A DNA stretch of 64,000 nucleotides, from contig JAGTRM010000015.1 in NCBI GenBank assembly GCA_018261735.1, forward strand, positions 17,249-81,248, read 5' to 3'. Every line of letters starts with the position of its first letter. Positions within the stretch are counted from its first letter, which is position 1. Both the position numbers and the translations under genes were made by a program. The DNA is from Pseudomonadota bacterium. Lineage in GTDB: Bacteria > Pseudomonadota > Gammaproteobacteria > Burkholderiales > Chitinibacteraceae. This document shows positions 9,911 to 17,746 of the stretch, piece after piece. The notes below the pieces were generated by a model that had not been told where the DNA came from, ran no database searches, and saw nothing but the letters and a program-made list of their open reading frames with translations.

Positions 9911-11110
9911 TCACGGCCCCTTGGTGTACATGTAATCCCGGGTCAGCGGCAGCGGGTTGTGTTCCGGTTTCCCCGCCTTGATGGCCAGGGTCTGGTGCAG
10001 CGTCATCCAGTTGTGGGTGAAGCCATAGGTGCAACCGGCCAGATACGCCCGCCAGATGCGGAAGCGCTTTTCGCCGACCATCAATCTCAGTTTTGCACTG
10101 TGCTGTTCAAAACGCTGGCTCCAGTGCTGGGTGGTCAGCGCATAGTGGCGGCGCAAATTTTCCACATCCGTCACTTCCAGTCCGGCTGCGCTCATTTCTT
10201 TCAGCGCGAAGCTGATATGCGGCAATTCCCCATGCGGAAACACGTAGCGCTCGATGAATTCTCCTCCGCCGAAGGGCGCTTCGGCCGAATCCGGATCGGT
10301 CGAGGTGATGCCATGGTTCATGCAGATGCCGTTGTCTGCGAGCAAGTCATTGATTCTGCTGAAGTAGCCGCGCAGATTTTTCAGCCCCACGTGCTCGAAC
10401 ATGCCGACGCTGACGATGCGGTCGAATGTGCCGGTCACCTCGCGGTAGTCCTGCAGGCGGATTTCCACCTTGTCGTCGAGCCCGGCGCTGGCGACCCGTT
10501 GCCGGGCCAGTTCGCACTGGTTGTGTGACAGGGTAATCCCCACGGCATGCACGCCGTATTTTTCCGCAGCCCGCCGCACCAGTGCGCCCCAGCCGCAACC
10601 GATATCGAGCAGGCGCTGGCCGGGGTGCAGGCGCAACTTGCTGAGAATGTGGTCGAGTTTCTGCAGTTGGGCTTGTTCCAGGCTGTCTTGCGGATCGCGG
10701 AAGTAGGCGCAGGAGTACAGCATTTCATCATCGAGCCAGAGACGATAAAAATCATTGGAGACATCGTAGTGGTAGGCAATGGCGTCGGCATCGATTTTCG
10801 GGGTATGCCTGATCATGCGCGGCCCGTGGCGGCCCGGTTTGCCGGCATGGGTCGAGAGTTGCGCGGCGACAGTGATCACATCGTCGATCGTGCCTTCCAC
10901 GTCGATCTCGCCGTCGACATAGGCTTGGCCCAGCGAGGCCATGGAGGGGTGCAGCAGATGGCGAAGCGCGCCGGTCGATTTGATATTCAGCCTGACCAGA
11001 GGTCCTGTACCCAGTGCGACCTCGTAGCCATTCCACAATTTCAGCTGCACCGGCACGTTGTGATGTGCAATTCGGGCAATGAAATCATTGAACGGTTTTT
11101 GCCAGAACAT
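9911..11110 (-). CDS. cfa: Cyclopropane-fatty-acyl-phospholipid synthase
   Basis: 399-residue SAM-dependent methyltransferase. An N-terminal lipid-associated region (to about residue 100) precedes a Rossmann methyltransferase core with the SAM-binding LLDIGCGWGALVRRAAEKYG near residue 170. The conserved YSCAYFRDPQDSLEQAQ segment and the late FIERYVFPHGELPHIS motif are hallmarks of the family. It converts unsaturated acyl chains of membrane phospholipids to cyclopropane forms. The start is the ATG at 11110 with GGGGAG upstream; a longer frame to 11206 lacks conservation. It converges on the HDOD gene, with an imperfect hairpin (GATAGCC/GGCTATC) between them. Confidence 0.94.
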   Translation of the reverse strand: MFWQKPFNDFIARIAHHNVPVQLKLWNGYEVALGTGPLVRLNIKSTGALRHLLHPSMASLGQAYVDGEIDVEGTIDDVITVAAQLSTHAGKPGRHGPRMIRHTPKIDADAIAYHYDVSNDFYRLWLDDEMLYSCAYFRDPQDSLEQAQLQKLDHILSKLRLHPGQRLLDIGCGWGALVRRAAEKYGVHAVGITLSHNQCELARQRVASAGLDDKVEIRLQDYREVTGTFDRIVSVGMFEHVGLKNLRGYFSRINDLLADNGICMNHGITSTDPDSAEAPFGGGEFIERYVFPHGELPHISFALKEMSAAGLEVTDVENLRRHYALTTQHWSQRFEQHSAKLRLMVGEKRFRIWRAYLAGCTYGFTHNWMTLHQTLAIKAGKPEHNPLPLTRDYMYTKGP

Positions 11111-11389
11111 GCTGCTCCCCTCCCGCAGAACGTGGTGAACTGAATTATTGGCATCTGCATTTTCAAATAACAACCTCGATACGCAGGCGTAGGCCTTGAA
11201 TGGCAACGGAAGGGAGAAAGGTGCTGCGATTATCCAGTGCCACAGCCATGTGCCGAGGAGAAACCATAATTTGATGCGGCGGTCGTACGTGGTGACAGAA
11301 GGCGTAGATGGGGCAGGTGATCAACGGGAGCGGTGAAATGCCCCCGTTTTTGTTTCTGTTTGGCGCGCAAGTTGCGACGAGTCTGGAAG

Positions 11390-11953
11390 TTAGATTGCGC
11401 CGTGGATTTGTCGTTTGGCGTTGGTCACCAGGCCTTGCGCTTCTTCCCAGGTCAATTCGGGCGATTTGCTGCGATGATCCAGCAATGCCGTGTAGACGGT
11501 CACCACTTTTTCCGCACCACCTTGGCCCTTGAAATCGCTCTTGTCCAGACCGAGCATATCGGATAGCTCGTTCCAGACCGCGCCCTCAGGCAGCGAGACG
11601 ACTTCGACGGGAATACCGGAAAGGCTGGTTCTGAAGTTTTTGGCGGCGTCGATCACGAACATCAGCAGTTTTGTGTCCGGCGTGATGAACGGCGCATATT
11701 TTTCCAGCAACGTGGGAAGCTCGGCTAGCTTGTCCAGAGAACCGGCCAGAAGTGTCATTTTGTCGCCATTGGCGAGCGCCACAACTTGTCGCATTGCCGA
11801 CACGGGTGGCTTGCGGCGGCCCGCGGTGTCACCAATTTCGCCTTCCACCAGCACCAGATCGCCCCGGTAGGCAAAATAACCCGGCTTGCCTGCGGCTTCC
11901 TTGAAATTGGTATTCAACAGCAGCCCGTCTTGTTCGAAAGCATCAAAAATCAT
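11390..11953 (-). CDS. Hypothetical protein, 187 residues
   Basis: I do not recognise this protein. It is soluble, without signal peptide or membrane segment, and acidic-to-neutral. It has a plausible mixed fold: an early glycine-rich beta segment (GYFAYRGDLVLVEGEIGDTAGRR), a central ANGDKMTLLAGSLDKLAEL helix region and a LLMFVIDAAKNF strand-helix. ATG 11953 has GGGTGA upstream. The regular codon pattern and lack of interruption across 560 bp support a real gene. It stands alone between cfa and the small membrane-protein gene; nothing around it points to a function. Confidence 0.7.
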   Translation of the reverse strand: MIFDAFEQDGLLLNTNFKEAAGKPGYFAYRGDLVLVEGEIGDTAGRRKPPVSAMRQVVALANGDKMTLLAGSLDKLAELPTLLEKYAPFITPDTKLLMFVIDAAKNFRTSLSGIPVEVVSLPEGAVWNELSDMLGLDKSDFKGQGGAEKVVTVYTALLDHRSKSPELTWEEAQGLVTNAKRQIHGAI

Positions 11954-12190
11954 GGATCACCCGTTTGCATGAATTGGAGTAAGTTCGCGCTGCAATCGGT
12001 GCCGATCGCCGTACGCCACCCCATTGGTTGCAATTTTCGGGCCAAGAAGGCCCCGGGCTCGTTCTGAATCAACCTGCTTGGCGGATGAGCGATAGTTACC
12101 ATTAATCGCCGCGTTAACAAGAATCAATTTCACATGGGAGCTGGCGTTCTTCATACTGTGACTGTACAAGACCGCAATGGGAGATCCATC

Positions 12191-12406
12191 ATGAACCGCA
12201 AATTGAGCTTGGCCGGCGTTCATCGCTTTGGGTTGCACCATGGCAAGCTGTTTTCCCATGTATCCATTCGCGGAGCCATCTGGATTGCCCTTGCGGTGGC
12301 AGTCTGGGTCTTCTTTCCGACCGATTGGCTGGATAGCCCAGCACCTGCGTCGTCCAGTTCCCCGCAACTGATCCAGCAAATGATCTGGAATCCATCGCCC
12401 AAGTAA
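12191..12406 (+). CDS. Small single-span membrane protein, hypothetical (71 residues)
   Basis: Reading from ATG 12191 with GGGAG seven bases upstream gives 71 residues: a basic, His-containing N terminus, one hydrophobic helix (IRGAIWIALAVAVWVFFP, about residues 28-45) and a Ser/Pro-rich tail. An in-frame ATG at 12134 would add 19 residues. Frames are also open on the other strand here, so the call rests on the ribosome-binding site and the membrane segment. No family is recognised. Confidence 0.45.
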   Translation: MNRKLSLAGVHRFGLHHGKLFSHVSIRGAIWIALAVAVWVFFPTDWLDSPAPASSSSPQLIQQMIWNPSPK

Positions 12407-12610
12407 GTCCGTCTTTCCTCGCGGTGCCTGCTGCATCAAATCCGCTGGTTTCCCCCGAAATCAGCGGAATTAGTTTTGCATGTCTTTTTTTGCCAGGCAT
12501 GGCATTGCGAAAAGCACTTCCTGAAAACAAAATCCCCAAGCCCATTGTTCGATTGATATGCGTTTCGCCTGACGAATCTCCCCCATAAGCCGCTTTCTTT
12601 TCATTCACTG

Positions 12611-12640
12611 TTGCAAGAAAGCAAAGTGTAAACGTAAGAT
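12611..12640 (+). promoter_or_regulatory. Candidate promoter for the CsgG/DUF4810/DUF799 lipoprotein operon
   Basis: TTGCAA (12611-12616) and TAAGAT (12635-12640) with an 18-bp spacer, 43 bp before the chosen start of the CsgG-like gene. Both hexamers are imperfect. Confidence 0.4.
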
Positions 12641-12683
12641 CGGCGTTTGCATTTTCCCGCCTCGGGATATTCGGAGATTGATC

Positions 12684-13361
12684 ATGAAACGAAACCCTTC
12701 CCTTTCGTTGCTGGCTGCCGCAGCCGTGCTCGCTGCACTGGGCGGTTGCGCCACCGAGAATTCACGTTCGTTGCCGGTCCAGAAAGTGGAAACGGCGAGC
12801 AAGGCCTATAGCGGAATGCGCACGCTGATCTCAGTCGGCAAGTTCGACAACCGTTCCAGCTACATGCGCGGCATTTTCTCCGATGGCGTGGATCGCCTCG
12901 GCGGGCAGGCCAAAACCATCCTGATCACCCATCTGCAGCAGACCAACCGCTTCAATGTCCTGGACCGGGACAACATGCAGGAAATCAGCCAGGAAGCCAA
13001 GATTGGCAGCAAAACCCAGAAGCTCAAGGGCGCGGACTATGTAGTGACCGGCGATGTGACCGAGTTCGGCCGCAAGGAAGTGGGCGACCACCAGCTCTTC
13101 GGCATCCTGGGGCGCGGCAAAGAGCAGATTGCCTATGCCAAGGTTAACCTGAACATCGTCAATATCGCGACTTCCGAAGTGGTCTACTCGACCCAGGGCG
13201 CTGGCGAATACAGCCTGTCCAACCGCGAGATCATCGGTTTCGGTGGTACGGCCAGCTACGATTCCACTTTGAATGGCAAGGTGCTCGATTTGGCCATTCG
13301 CGAAGCAGTCAACAACCTGGCCGGCGCGATTGATTCCGGCGCATGGCAACCCGGCAAATAA
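12684..13361 (+). CDS. CsgG/HfaB-type outer-membrane lipoprotein
   Basis: 225 residues. The signal peptide ends in a lipobox (LAALGGC, Cys22), so the mature protein is a lipoprotein. The body matches the CsgG/HfaB-type fold: VGKFDNRSSYMRGIFSDG, then a QTNRFNVLDRDNMQEI segment and ADYVVTGDVTEFG, then VNLNIVNIATSEVVYSTQGAG. CsgG itself forms the curli secretion pore; this shorter relative (CsgG is about 277 residues) may lack a complete channel region. ATG 12684 has GGAG nine bases upstream. It is the first of three lipoprotein genes with short spacing (20 and 9 bp). No curli subunit or CsgE/CsgF gene is nearby. Confidence 0.88.
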   Translation: MKRNPSLSLLAAAAVLAALGGCATENSRSLPVQKVETASKAYSGMRTLISVGKFDNRSSYMRGIFSDGVDRLGGQAKTILITHLQQTNRFNVLDRDNMQEISQEAKIGSKTQKLKGADYVVTGDVTEFGRKEVGDHQLFGILGRGKEQIAYAKVNLNIVNIATSEVVYSTQGAGEYSLSNREIIGFGGTASYDSTLNGKVLDLAIREAVNNLAGAIDSGAWQPGK

Positions 13362-13381
13362 CCATATCTGCTCAAGACATC

Positions 13382-13747
13382 ATGACAAACAACAAATGCA
13401 AACAAGGCATCGCAGTCTTTTCCGTCTTGGCCAGTGTGTTGCTGGTTGGCTGTGTTGCGCCGCAGCAACGGCTGTACCAGTGGGAGGGCTACCAGCCGCA
13501 GGTTTACGAATATCTCAAAGGGCAGGGCAACGGGCCTGAAGCGCAGATTGCCGTGCTGGAAAAGGATATGCAGAAAATCCGCGCCAAGGGCGGGACGCCG
13601 CCGCCGGGCTATCACGCCCATCTGGGATTGCTCTATTCCCAGATCGGCAAGGATGACCAGGTGCTTCAGCAACTGCGCACGGAAAAAGCGCTTTTCCCCG
13701 AATCCACGGCGTACATGGATTTTCTGCTGAAAAAATTCGAGAAGTGA
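13382..13747 (+). CDS. DUF4810 domain lipoprotein
   Basis: 121 residues with a lipobox ending in Cys24 (LLVGC). The mature part carries the DUF4810 pattern: LYQWEGYQPQVYEYLKG, then QIAVLEKDMQKI, PPPGYHAHLGLLYSQIGK and LRTEKALFPESTAYMDFLLKK. The last two blocks look like a short TPR-type helical repeat. ATG 13382 is chosen because it begins a proper signal peptide; an earlier in-frame ATG (13343) lies inside the upstream gene. It probably partners the flanking CsgG-like and DUF799 lipoproteins in an envelope complex. The function is not established. Confidence 0.88.
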   Translation: MTNNKCKQGIAVFSVLASVLLVGCVAPQQRLYQWEGYQPQVYEYLKGQGNGPEAQIAVLEKDMQKIRAKGGTPPPGYHAHLGLLYSQIGKDDQVLQQLRTEKALFPESTAYMDFLLKKFEK

Positions 13748-13756
13748 GAACGTGAC

Positions 13757-14416
13757 ATGCGCCTGAAAACATTGCTGAAACTCTGCGTGCCGCTGCTGGT
13801 GGCCATTCTGGCCACGGGTTGCGTGACCAGCAAGCCGTATGACTACACGGCATTCAAACAAAGCCGCCCGCGCTCCATCCTGGTATTGCCGCCGGTGAAT
13901 TCCTCGCCGGATGTGAATGCCACCTACAGCATGCTCTCGCATGTGACTTACCCGCTGGCGGAATCCGGTTATTACGTACTGCCTGTCGCTCTGGTTGATG
14001 AAACTTTCAGGCAAAACGGCCTGACCAACCCCGGCGATATCCATGCCGTGGTCCCGGCCAAGCTGAAGGAGATTTTCGGCGCGGATGCCGCGCTGTATAT
14101 CACCGTGACCAAGTATGGAACCACCTACATGATCATCAACAGCGTGGTGACGGTTTCGGCCAATGCCAAGCTGGTTGATCTGAAAACGGGCCAGCTGTTG
14201 TGGGAGGGCTCGGCAACGGCTTCCAGTGACGAGGGCAACAACAATTCCAGCGGCGGGCTTGTCGGCATGCTGGTGACCGCGGTGATCAAGCAGATCGCCA
14301 ACAGCGTGACGGATGCCGGCCACGCCATGGCAGGCACGACCAGCCAGCGCCTGCTGTCCGCCCGCCCCAACGGCATGCTGCACGGCCCGCGCTCGGCCCA
14401 GTACGGCAAGGATTGA
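13757..14416 (+). CDS. DUF799 (GNA1162-like) lipoprotein
   Basis: 219 residues with a lipobox ending in Cys22 (LATGC). The mature protein matches DUF799, the family of the neisserial lipoprotein GNA1162: YTAFKQSRPRSILVLPPVNSS, VTYPLAESGYYVLPVALVDETFRQNG and a DAALYITVTKYGTTY strand region resembling a TolB N-terminal-like fold. It is the third gene of the CsgG/DUF4810/DUF799 set, nine bases after DUF4810, and is followed by a strong terminator at 14454. The shared operon and shared lipidation suggest one periplasmic or outer-membrane assembly. Confidence 0.88.
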   Translation: MRLKTLLKLCVPLLVAILATGCVTSKPYDYTAFKQSRPRSILVLPPVNSSPDVNATYSMLSHVTYPLAESGYYVLPVALVDETFRQNGLTNPGDIHAVVPAKLKEIFGADAALYITVTKYGTTYMIINSVVTVSANAKLVDLKTGQLLWEGSATASSDEGNNNSSGGLVGMLVTAVIKQIANSVTDAGHAMAGTTSQRLLSARPNGMLHGPRSAQYGKD

Positions 14417-14453
14417 TCCACCGGGTTTAGCAATTGGATTTCGGCGGTCTGAA

Positions 14454-14492
14454 GGGGGCATCGGGCACAACCCGGGTGCCCCCTGGTTTTAT
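14454..14492 (+). terminator. Rho-independent terminator of the lipoprotein operon
   Basis: Long hairpin with arms GGGGGCA-T-CGGG (14454-14465) and CCCG-GG-TGCCCCC, CACAA loop, then TGGTTTTA. It lies 38 bp after the DUF799 stop. Confidence 0.88.
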
Positions 14493-14574
14493 CTGGCAAG
14501 GCATATCTACTGCATTGCACATGACAGACTTGCCAACGAACACCACCGGAATTGCAATTTCCTCTGCCAATAGC

Positions 14575-14735
14575 AAAAAAAAAACGCCACTGAAGTCAGT
14601 GGCGCGAACATCTCTACCGGGCAATCCCTCCCAGGTCGCCCAGGAGACGGGGTGACTTCCTGCTGCAGCCGCTTTACCGGGTTGCAGCGGTCATCAAAAA
14701 CGAACGGATTCTTGCGCTGGGTCTTCATTTGACCC
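14575..14735 (-). ncRNA. Putative intergenic small RNA
   Basis: On the minus strand a very strong terminator ends here: CGCCACTGA / TCAGTGGCG stem (14585-14604) followed by ten U. Upstream of it, where no convincing gene ends, are two further hairpins: GCTGCA/TGCAGC with extra G-C pairs (about 14663-14689), and a CCC-AGGAGAC-GGG type stem (about 14640-14652). A terminator preceded by structured non-coding sequence is how small RNAs look. The 5' end and promoter are not identified, so the extent is approximate. It does not match 6S, tmRNA, RNase P or SRP RNA as I know them. A 73-residue minus-strand frame covers part of it but has no ribosome-binding site. Confidence 0.4.
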
Positions 14736-14960
14736 TAACGGAGCCAAATTCGTTTTCCTTGTTTTGTTCTCTTTAAGGGCAAGCTTTCCTGCCGAACTGC
14801 ATTTCGTTCTTAGATATGCGAAATCGGCGGGTTTAAATCACTCGTCGATCATGTATTTGCCCAAGCCGGCATGCATAACGTCTACAGGACGGTAAACAAA
14901 CGCGGCAAATCACTGTTACGCAGGCGTAACAATCCAGCGGGCAAACAGGCGGGGGAATAC

Positions 14961-15371
14961 TCAGGCTTGGGAGGGAGGCGCCTGCGCCGAATAGGCGAGG
15001 CTGCCGCGCCAGACGGGCGGCAAGTGCAAAGTACTACCGACCGGCAAGGATGCCGGTTCGGCTTGTGTAACAGGGTGGGGCGACGGACCCGCCAGAATCG
15101 TTGGCGGATCATGTGCCTGTGGGGGTGTCGCTGCGAGTTTCTGGGTTTTGGGGGCAGACTGGAGCGAGGGGGCTTGCTGCTGGCCGGGCCAGGATAGACG
15201 CTCGCTTAGCTTGGCAAGAATCTGGTCGGGTTGCGGACGTACCGTAACCCGTTGCTCCTGTTGCAACGGGGATGCTGCCGGCCTCTCCTGATGACTTTTC
15301 AGGTAATGGCAGGCAAACGGTACTACGGCGATTAGTACCCGGCAAAAAATAAACAACCAGATTTGAAGCAC
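14961..15371 (-). CDS. Possible membrane-anchored Pro/Gln-rich protein (136 residues), hypothetical
   Basis: A GTG-initiated frame gives an N-terminal hydrophobic helix (WLFIFCRVLIAVVPFACHYL, residues 5-24), then a Pro/Gln/Ser-rich region without obvious fold. That is the layout of an inner-membrane-anchored periplasmic linker protein. Upstream there is only a weak GGA. The plus strand also has open frames here, so a non-coding origin is possible. No family recognised. Confidence 0.35.
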   Translation of the reverse strand: MLQIWLFIFCRVLIAVVPFACHYLKSHQERPAASPLQQEQRVTVRPQPDQILAKLSERLSWPGQQQAPSLQSAPKTQKLAATPPQAHDPPTILAGPSPHPVTQAEPASLPVGSTLHLPPVWRGSLAYSAQAPPSQA

Positions 15372-15833
15372 TCAGTTTGTTCCGTTAAGTACCTGTCTAC
15401 GAATGAACAAAACCATTGCCCGAAGCCAGCGGCTGCGAATTCGCGATCATACCGATGGATGTGGCCCCTGCCAATTACAGCCACCTTTCAACGCGATCTT
15501 GTGAGAGAGGGCCTTGGCGCCATTACTTCTGTGCATCGACATATTGGGTTTGCCGGGGTGAGTTTTCGCGCGCGGTTCTTCGTCTGGTTAACAGCCTGTC
15601 ATGACCGGGCGTGAGCCGGTTCTTCCTACGCTATCTAGCCAATTCGCAAGTCCGCGCTTCGCGCCAGTGCATGCGGTCAACCCGATTTATCCTGCTGCGT
15701 TTACGGCATACATGGGCGCCGGTTTTGCCTGGTTAATGTCAAGTTCTTGCCGGGTTGGGAAAACTATGGTGCGAGTCCACAGTCGAACCAATTAGTTTTG
15801 CAGGAAAGGTATTTTCGCAAGGAGGCAATAATC
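15372..15833. other. 462-bp stretch with no supported gene
   Basis: I find no convincing gene, promoter or known RNA here. Short overlapping frames on the plus strand (from 15363, 15416 and 15601) lack ribosome-binding sites and conserved sequence. Towards the end, an excellent AAGGAGG site (15820-15826) belongs to the next gene. The stretch probably contains that gene's promoter, but I cannot place it. Confidence 0.5.
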
Positions 15834-16196
15834 ATGAGAAATAGTAAATGGTTATGTGCATTGCTACTGCTTGTGGGTGTTTCCATCAATGGCGTTGCGC
15901 TGGCGGACCATGGGCATGGCGGCGTAGGCGTCAGGCTGTATTGGGGCGTGCCTTATCCCTATCCCTACCCCTATTACCCGGCTCCTTACTACTATTACCC
16001 CTACTATCCTTCCATTGTCGAAGTGCCAACCGAGCCGCCGGTTTATATTGAGCGGGGCGATATGCGGCCGGCGCCAGCAGCGCCGGAAGCCTACTACTGG
16101 TATCACTGTGCCAAGCCCAGCGGGTATTACCCTTATATCAAGGAATGCCCCGGTGGATGGCAGCGGGTTGTGCCGACACCCTCGCCCCAGTATTGA
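15834..16196 (+). CDS. Secreted Tyr/Pro-rich protein, hypothetical
   Basis: 120 residues. A clear signal peptide (MRNSKWLCALLLLVGVSING, cleavage after VALA) is followed by a low-complexity PY stretch (repeats of YPYP and YYYYPYYP, residues about 40-60). A compact Cys-containing C-terminal module YYWYHCAKPSGYYPYI...CPGGWQRVVP follows; I have a general impression of such endings in proteobacterial secreted proteins, without a named family. The two cysteines could form a disulfide. The ribosome-binding site AAGGAGG is near-perfect and fixes the start. It is 15 bp upstream of the glycine-zipper lipoprotein, probably in one operon. Confidence 0.8.
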   Translation: MRNSKWLCALLLLVGVSINGVALADHGHGGVGVRLYWGVPYPYPYPYYPAPYYYYPYYPSIVEVPTEPPVYIERGDMRPAPAAPEAYYWYHCAKPSGYYPYIKECPGGWQRVVPTPSPQY

Positions 16197-16211
16197 ACGG
16201 AGGATGAAATC

Positions 16212-16730
16212 ATGTGTAGCTATCTGAAAACCGGTTCTGTTCTGCTCTCGGCGCTTCTTTTGACTGCTTGCGTGTCGCTGCCGGACGGCCCGAGCGTGAT
16301 GGCACTGCCGGGCAGCGGCAAGAATTTTGACCAGTTCCGCTATGACGATTCCTCTTGCCGGCAGTATGCCTATGCGCAAATTGGCGGCATGACGGCCAAC
16401 CAAGCCGCGAGCGACAGCATGGCCCGAAGTGCGATCGTGGGTAGTGCGCTCGGTGCCGCCGTTGGAGTGGCGACTGGCGGCGGGCGCGGGGCAGGGGTGG
16501 GCGCTGCAACCGGGCTGGCGGTCGGCAGCGCTGTGGGTGTCGATCAAGCCAATGTGTCTTCCTACGGCGCACAACGCCGTTATGACAATGCCTATATCCA
16601 GTGCATGTATGCCAAGGGACACCGGGTGCCGGTTTCGGGGCACCTCATGAGCGAGCCGCATCCCGGATACTATTCAACACCATCAGCCCCCACGACCTAC
16701 CCGCCACCGCCGCCCGGCTATAACCGCTGA
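16212..16730 (+). CDS. Glycine-zipper lipoprotein
   Basis: 172 residues with a lipobox ending in Cys20 (LLLTAC). A polar DSSCRQYAYAQIGG segment precedes a glycine-zipper stretch (about residues 75-115, GSALGAAVGVATGGGRGAG then further GAATGLAVGSAVG), characteristic of YMGG-like or Rick_17kDa-like outer-membrane lipoproteins. A YDNAYIQCMYAKGHRVPV segment (residues about 120-140) follows, and the tail is Pro-rich. It probably associates with the outer membrane; the precise role is unknown. It follows the Tyr/Pro-rich secreted protein by 15 bp and is closed by a terminator at 16759. Confidence 0.85.
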   Translation: MCSYLKTGSVLLSALLLTACVSLPDGPSVMALPGSGKNFDQFRYDDSSCRQYAYAQIGGMTANQAASDSMARSAIVGSALGAAVGVATGGGRGAGVGAATGLAVGSAVGVDQANVSSYGAQRRYDNAYIQCMYAKGHRVPVSGHLMSEPHPGYYSTPSAPTTYPPPPPGYNR

Positions 16731-16758
16731 CTGTTGCGGGCGATCAGGTATCAATGAA

Positions 16759-16787
16759 AATGCCACCGGTTCCGGTGGCATTTTTTT
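16759..16787. terminator. Terminator between the glycine-zipper gene and the nitroreductase gene
   Basis: Near-perfect stem AATGCCACCGG / CCGGTGGCATT with a TT loop, followed by TTTTT. The symmetrical A and T flanks could serve both convergent genes, although the plus strand has the better U-run. Confidence 0.9.
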
Positions 16788-16801
16788 CGGGCAGCAAAAG
16801 C

Positions 16802-17440
16802 TTACTTCATTTCGACCACGAATTGCTCACGCGGGCGGCGTACTTTTTTCAGGTTGGCCAGCCAGTCACCTTCCGTCTCGCGGTAGCCCAGCGGCAGGAT
16901 GATCACGGAACGCAGGCGGCGCTCGCGCAAGCCCAGGATTTCGTCGACCTTGGCCGGATCAAACCCTTCCATCGGCGTGCTGTCGACTTCTTCATAAGCG
17001 GCCGCAATCAACGCCGAGCCAAGGCCGATATAGGCCTGGCGCGCTGCATGCTGGAAATTCACTTCCGCATCGCGCGGCGGGTAGCCCGCAAGGAGTTTCT
17101 GGCGGTAGGCTTCCCAGCCTTCGTTCCTGAAGCCGCGCTCCTCGTTAACCAGATCGAACATCGTATTAATGCGCTCGGCGGTGTAGTTATCCCAGGCGGC
17201 GAACACCAGCAGATGCGAGCCATCGGTGATCTGGCCCTGGCCCCAGGCATGCGGCTTGATCTGCTCGCGCAAGTCCGGATTGGTGACCACGATCACCTCA
17301 TACGGTTGCAGCCCGCTGGAGGTCGCGGTCAGGCGCACGGCTTCGAGGATGCGCTCGACCTTTTCCTGCGGGACGATTTTTGCCGGGTTCATCTTCTTGG
17401 TGGCGTAGCGCCATTGCAGTTTCTGCAGCAATTCGGACAT
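16802..17440 (-). CDS. Nitroreductase family NAD(P)H-dependent oxidoreductase
   Basis: 212-residue flavoenzyme of the NfsB/nitroreductase family. FMN-contact features include the N-terminal RYATKKMNPAKIV, RLTATSSGLQPYEVIVV near residue 37, AARQAYIGLGSALIAAAYE near residue 132 and the IILPLGYRETEGDW segment near the C terminus. Such enzymes reduce nitroaromatics, quinones or pyridine derivatives in the cytoplasm; the natural substrate cannot be read from the sequence. It is a single gene with a terminator on its 3' side and a REP-type repeat region on its 5' side. Confidence 0.9.
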   Translation of the reverse strand: MSELLQKLQWRYATKKMNPAKIVPQEKVERILEAVRLTATSSGLQPYEVIVVTNPDLREQIKPHAWGQGQITDGSHLLVFAAWDNYTAERINTMFDLVNEERGFRNEGWEAYRQKLLAGYPPRDAEVNFQHAARQAYIGLGSALIAAAYEEVDSTPMEGFDPAKVDEILGLRERRLRSVIILPLGYRETEGDWLANLKKVRRPREQFVVEMK

Positions 17441-17529
17441 GGGGGAACCTTTCTAAAAAGTTAAGTTGAACAGCTTGGGGGTGAAATACGGATTTCAACT
17501 GGTGTGTCGCGTGAATTGTGGTGCCGGGT

Positions 17530-17657
17530 GCCGTGGGTAGCCTGGATGCCACGTAGCGAAATCCGGGAGCCAACAGGGCGTAGGTTGGAAAAGCGTAGCG
17601 CCTTCCGACGTTTGTGTTCCATGTGTCGGATGACGCCTGCGGCTTATCCGACCTACA
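17530..17657. repeat. REP-type palindromic repeat cluster
   Basis: Two inverted copies of a unit of about 30 bp: left copy 17580-17610 begins GTAGGTTGGA, right copy 17626-17656 ends TCCGACCTAC on the same strand. Immediately upstream is a different imperfect palindrome (GTAGCCTGGATG ... ATCCGGG, 17538-17567). These resemble dispersed REP-like elements found in many Proteobacteria. They occupy the upstream region of the EamA gene. Confidence 0.7.
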
Positions 17658-17746
17658 CATCGTTCAAAAACCTGTACGCGCTTGAATCACCGTCACCGCT
17701 CGTTGGACAATGGCTGGTTTTCACTTTCCGGCTATGGATACTCCCG

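Noticed and set aside
12134..12190. Longer start for the 71-residue membrane protein
   Set aside because: The ATG at 12134 lacks a ribosome-binding site; GGGAG precedes the later ATG at 12191.
13256..14470. Open minus-strand frame of 404 codons opposite DUF4810 and DUF799
   Set aside because: Crosses three real lipoprotein genes with signal peptides on the plus strand.
14575..14735. Cobalamin riboswitch or 6S RNA
   Set aside because: A GCCACTG word and an AGGAGAC word are present on the plus strand, and GAGATGTTCGC on the minus strand, but the order and paired regions of the B12 box or the 6S bubble are missing.
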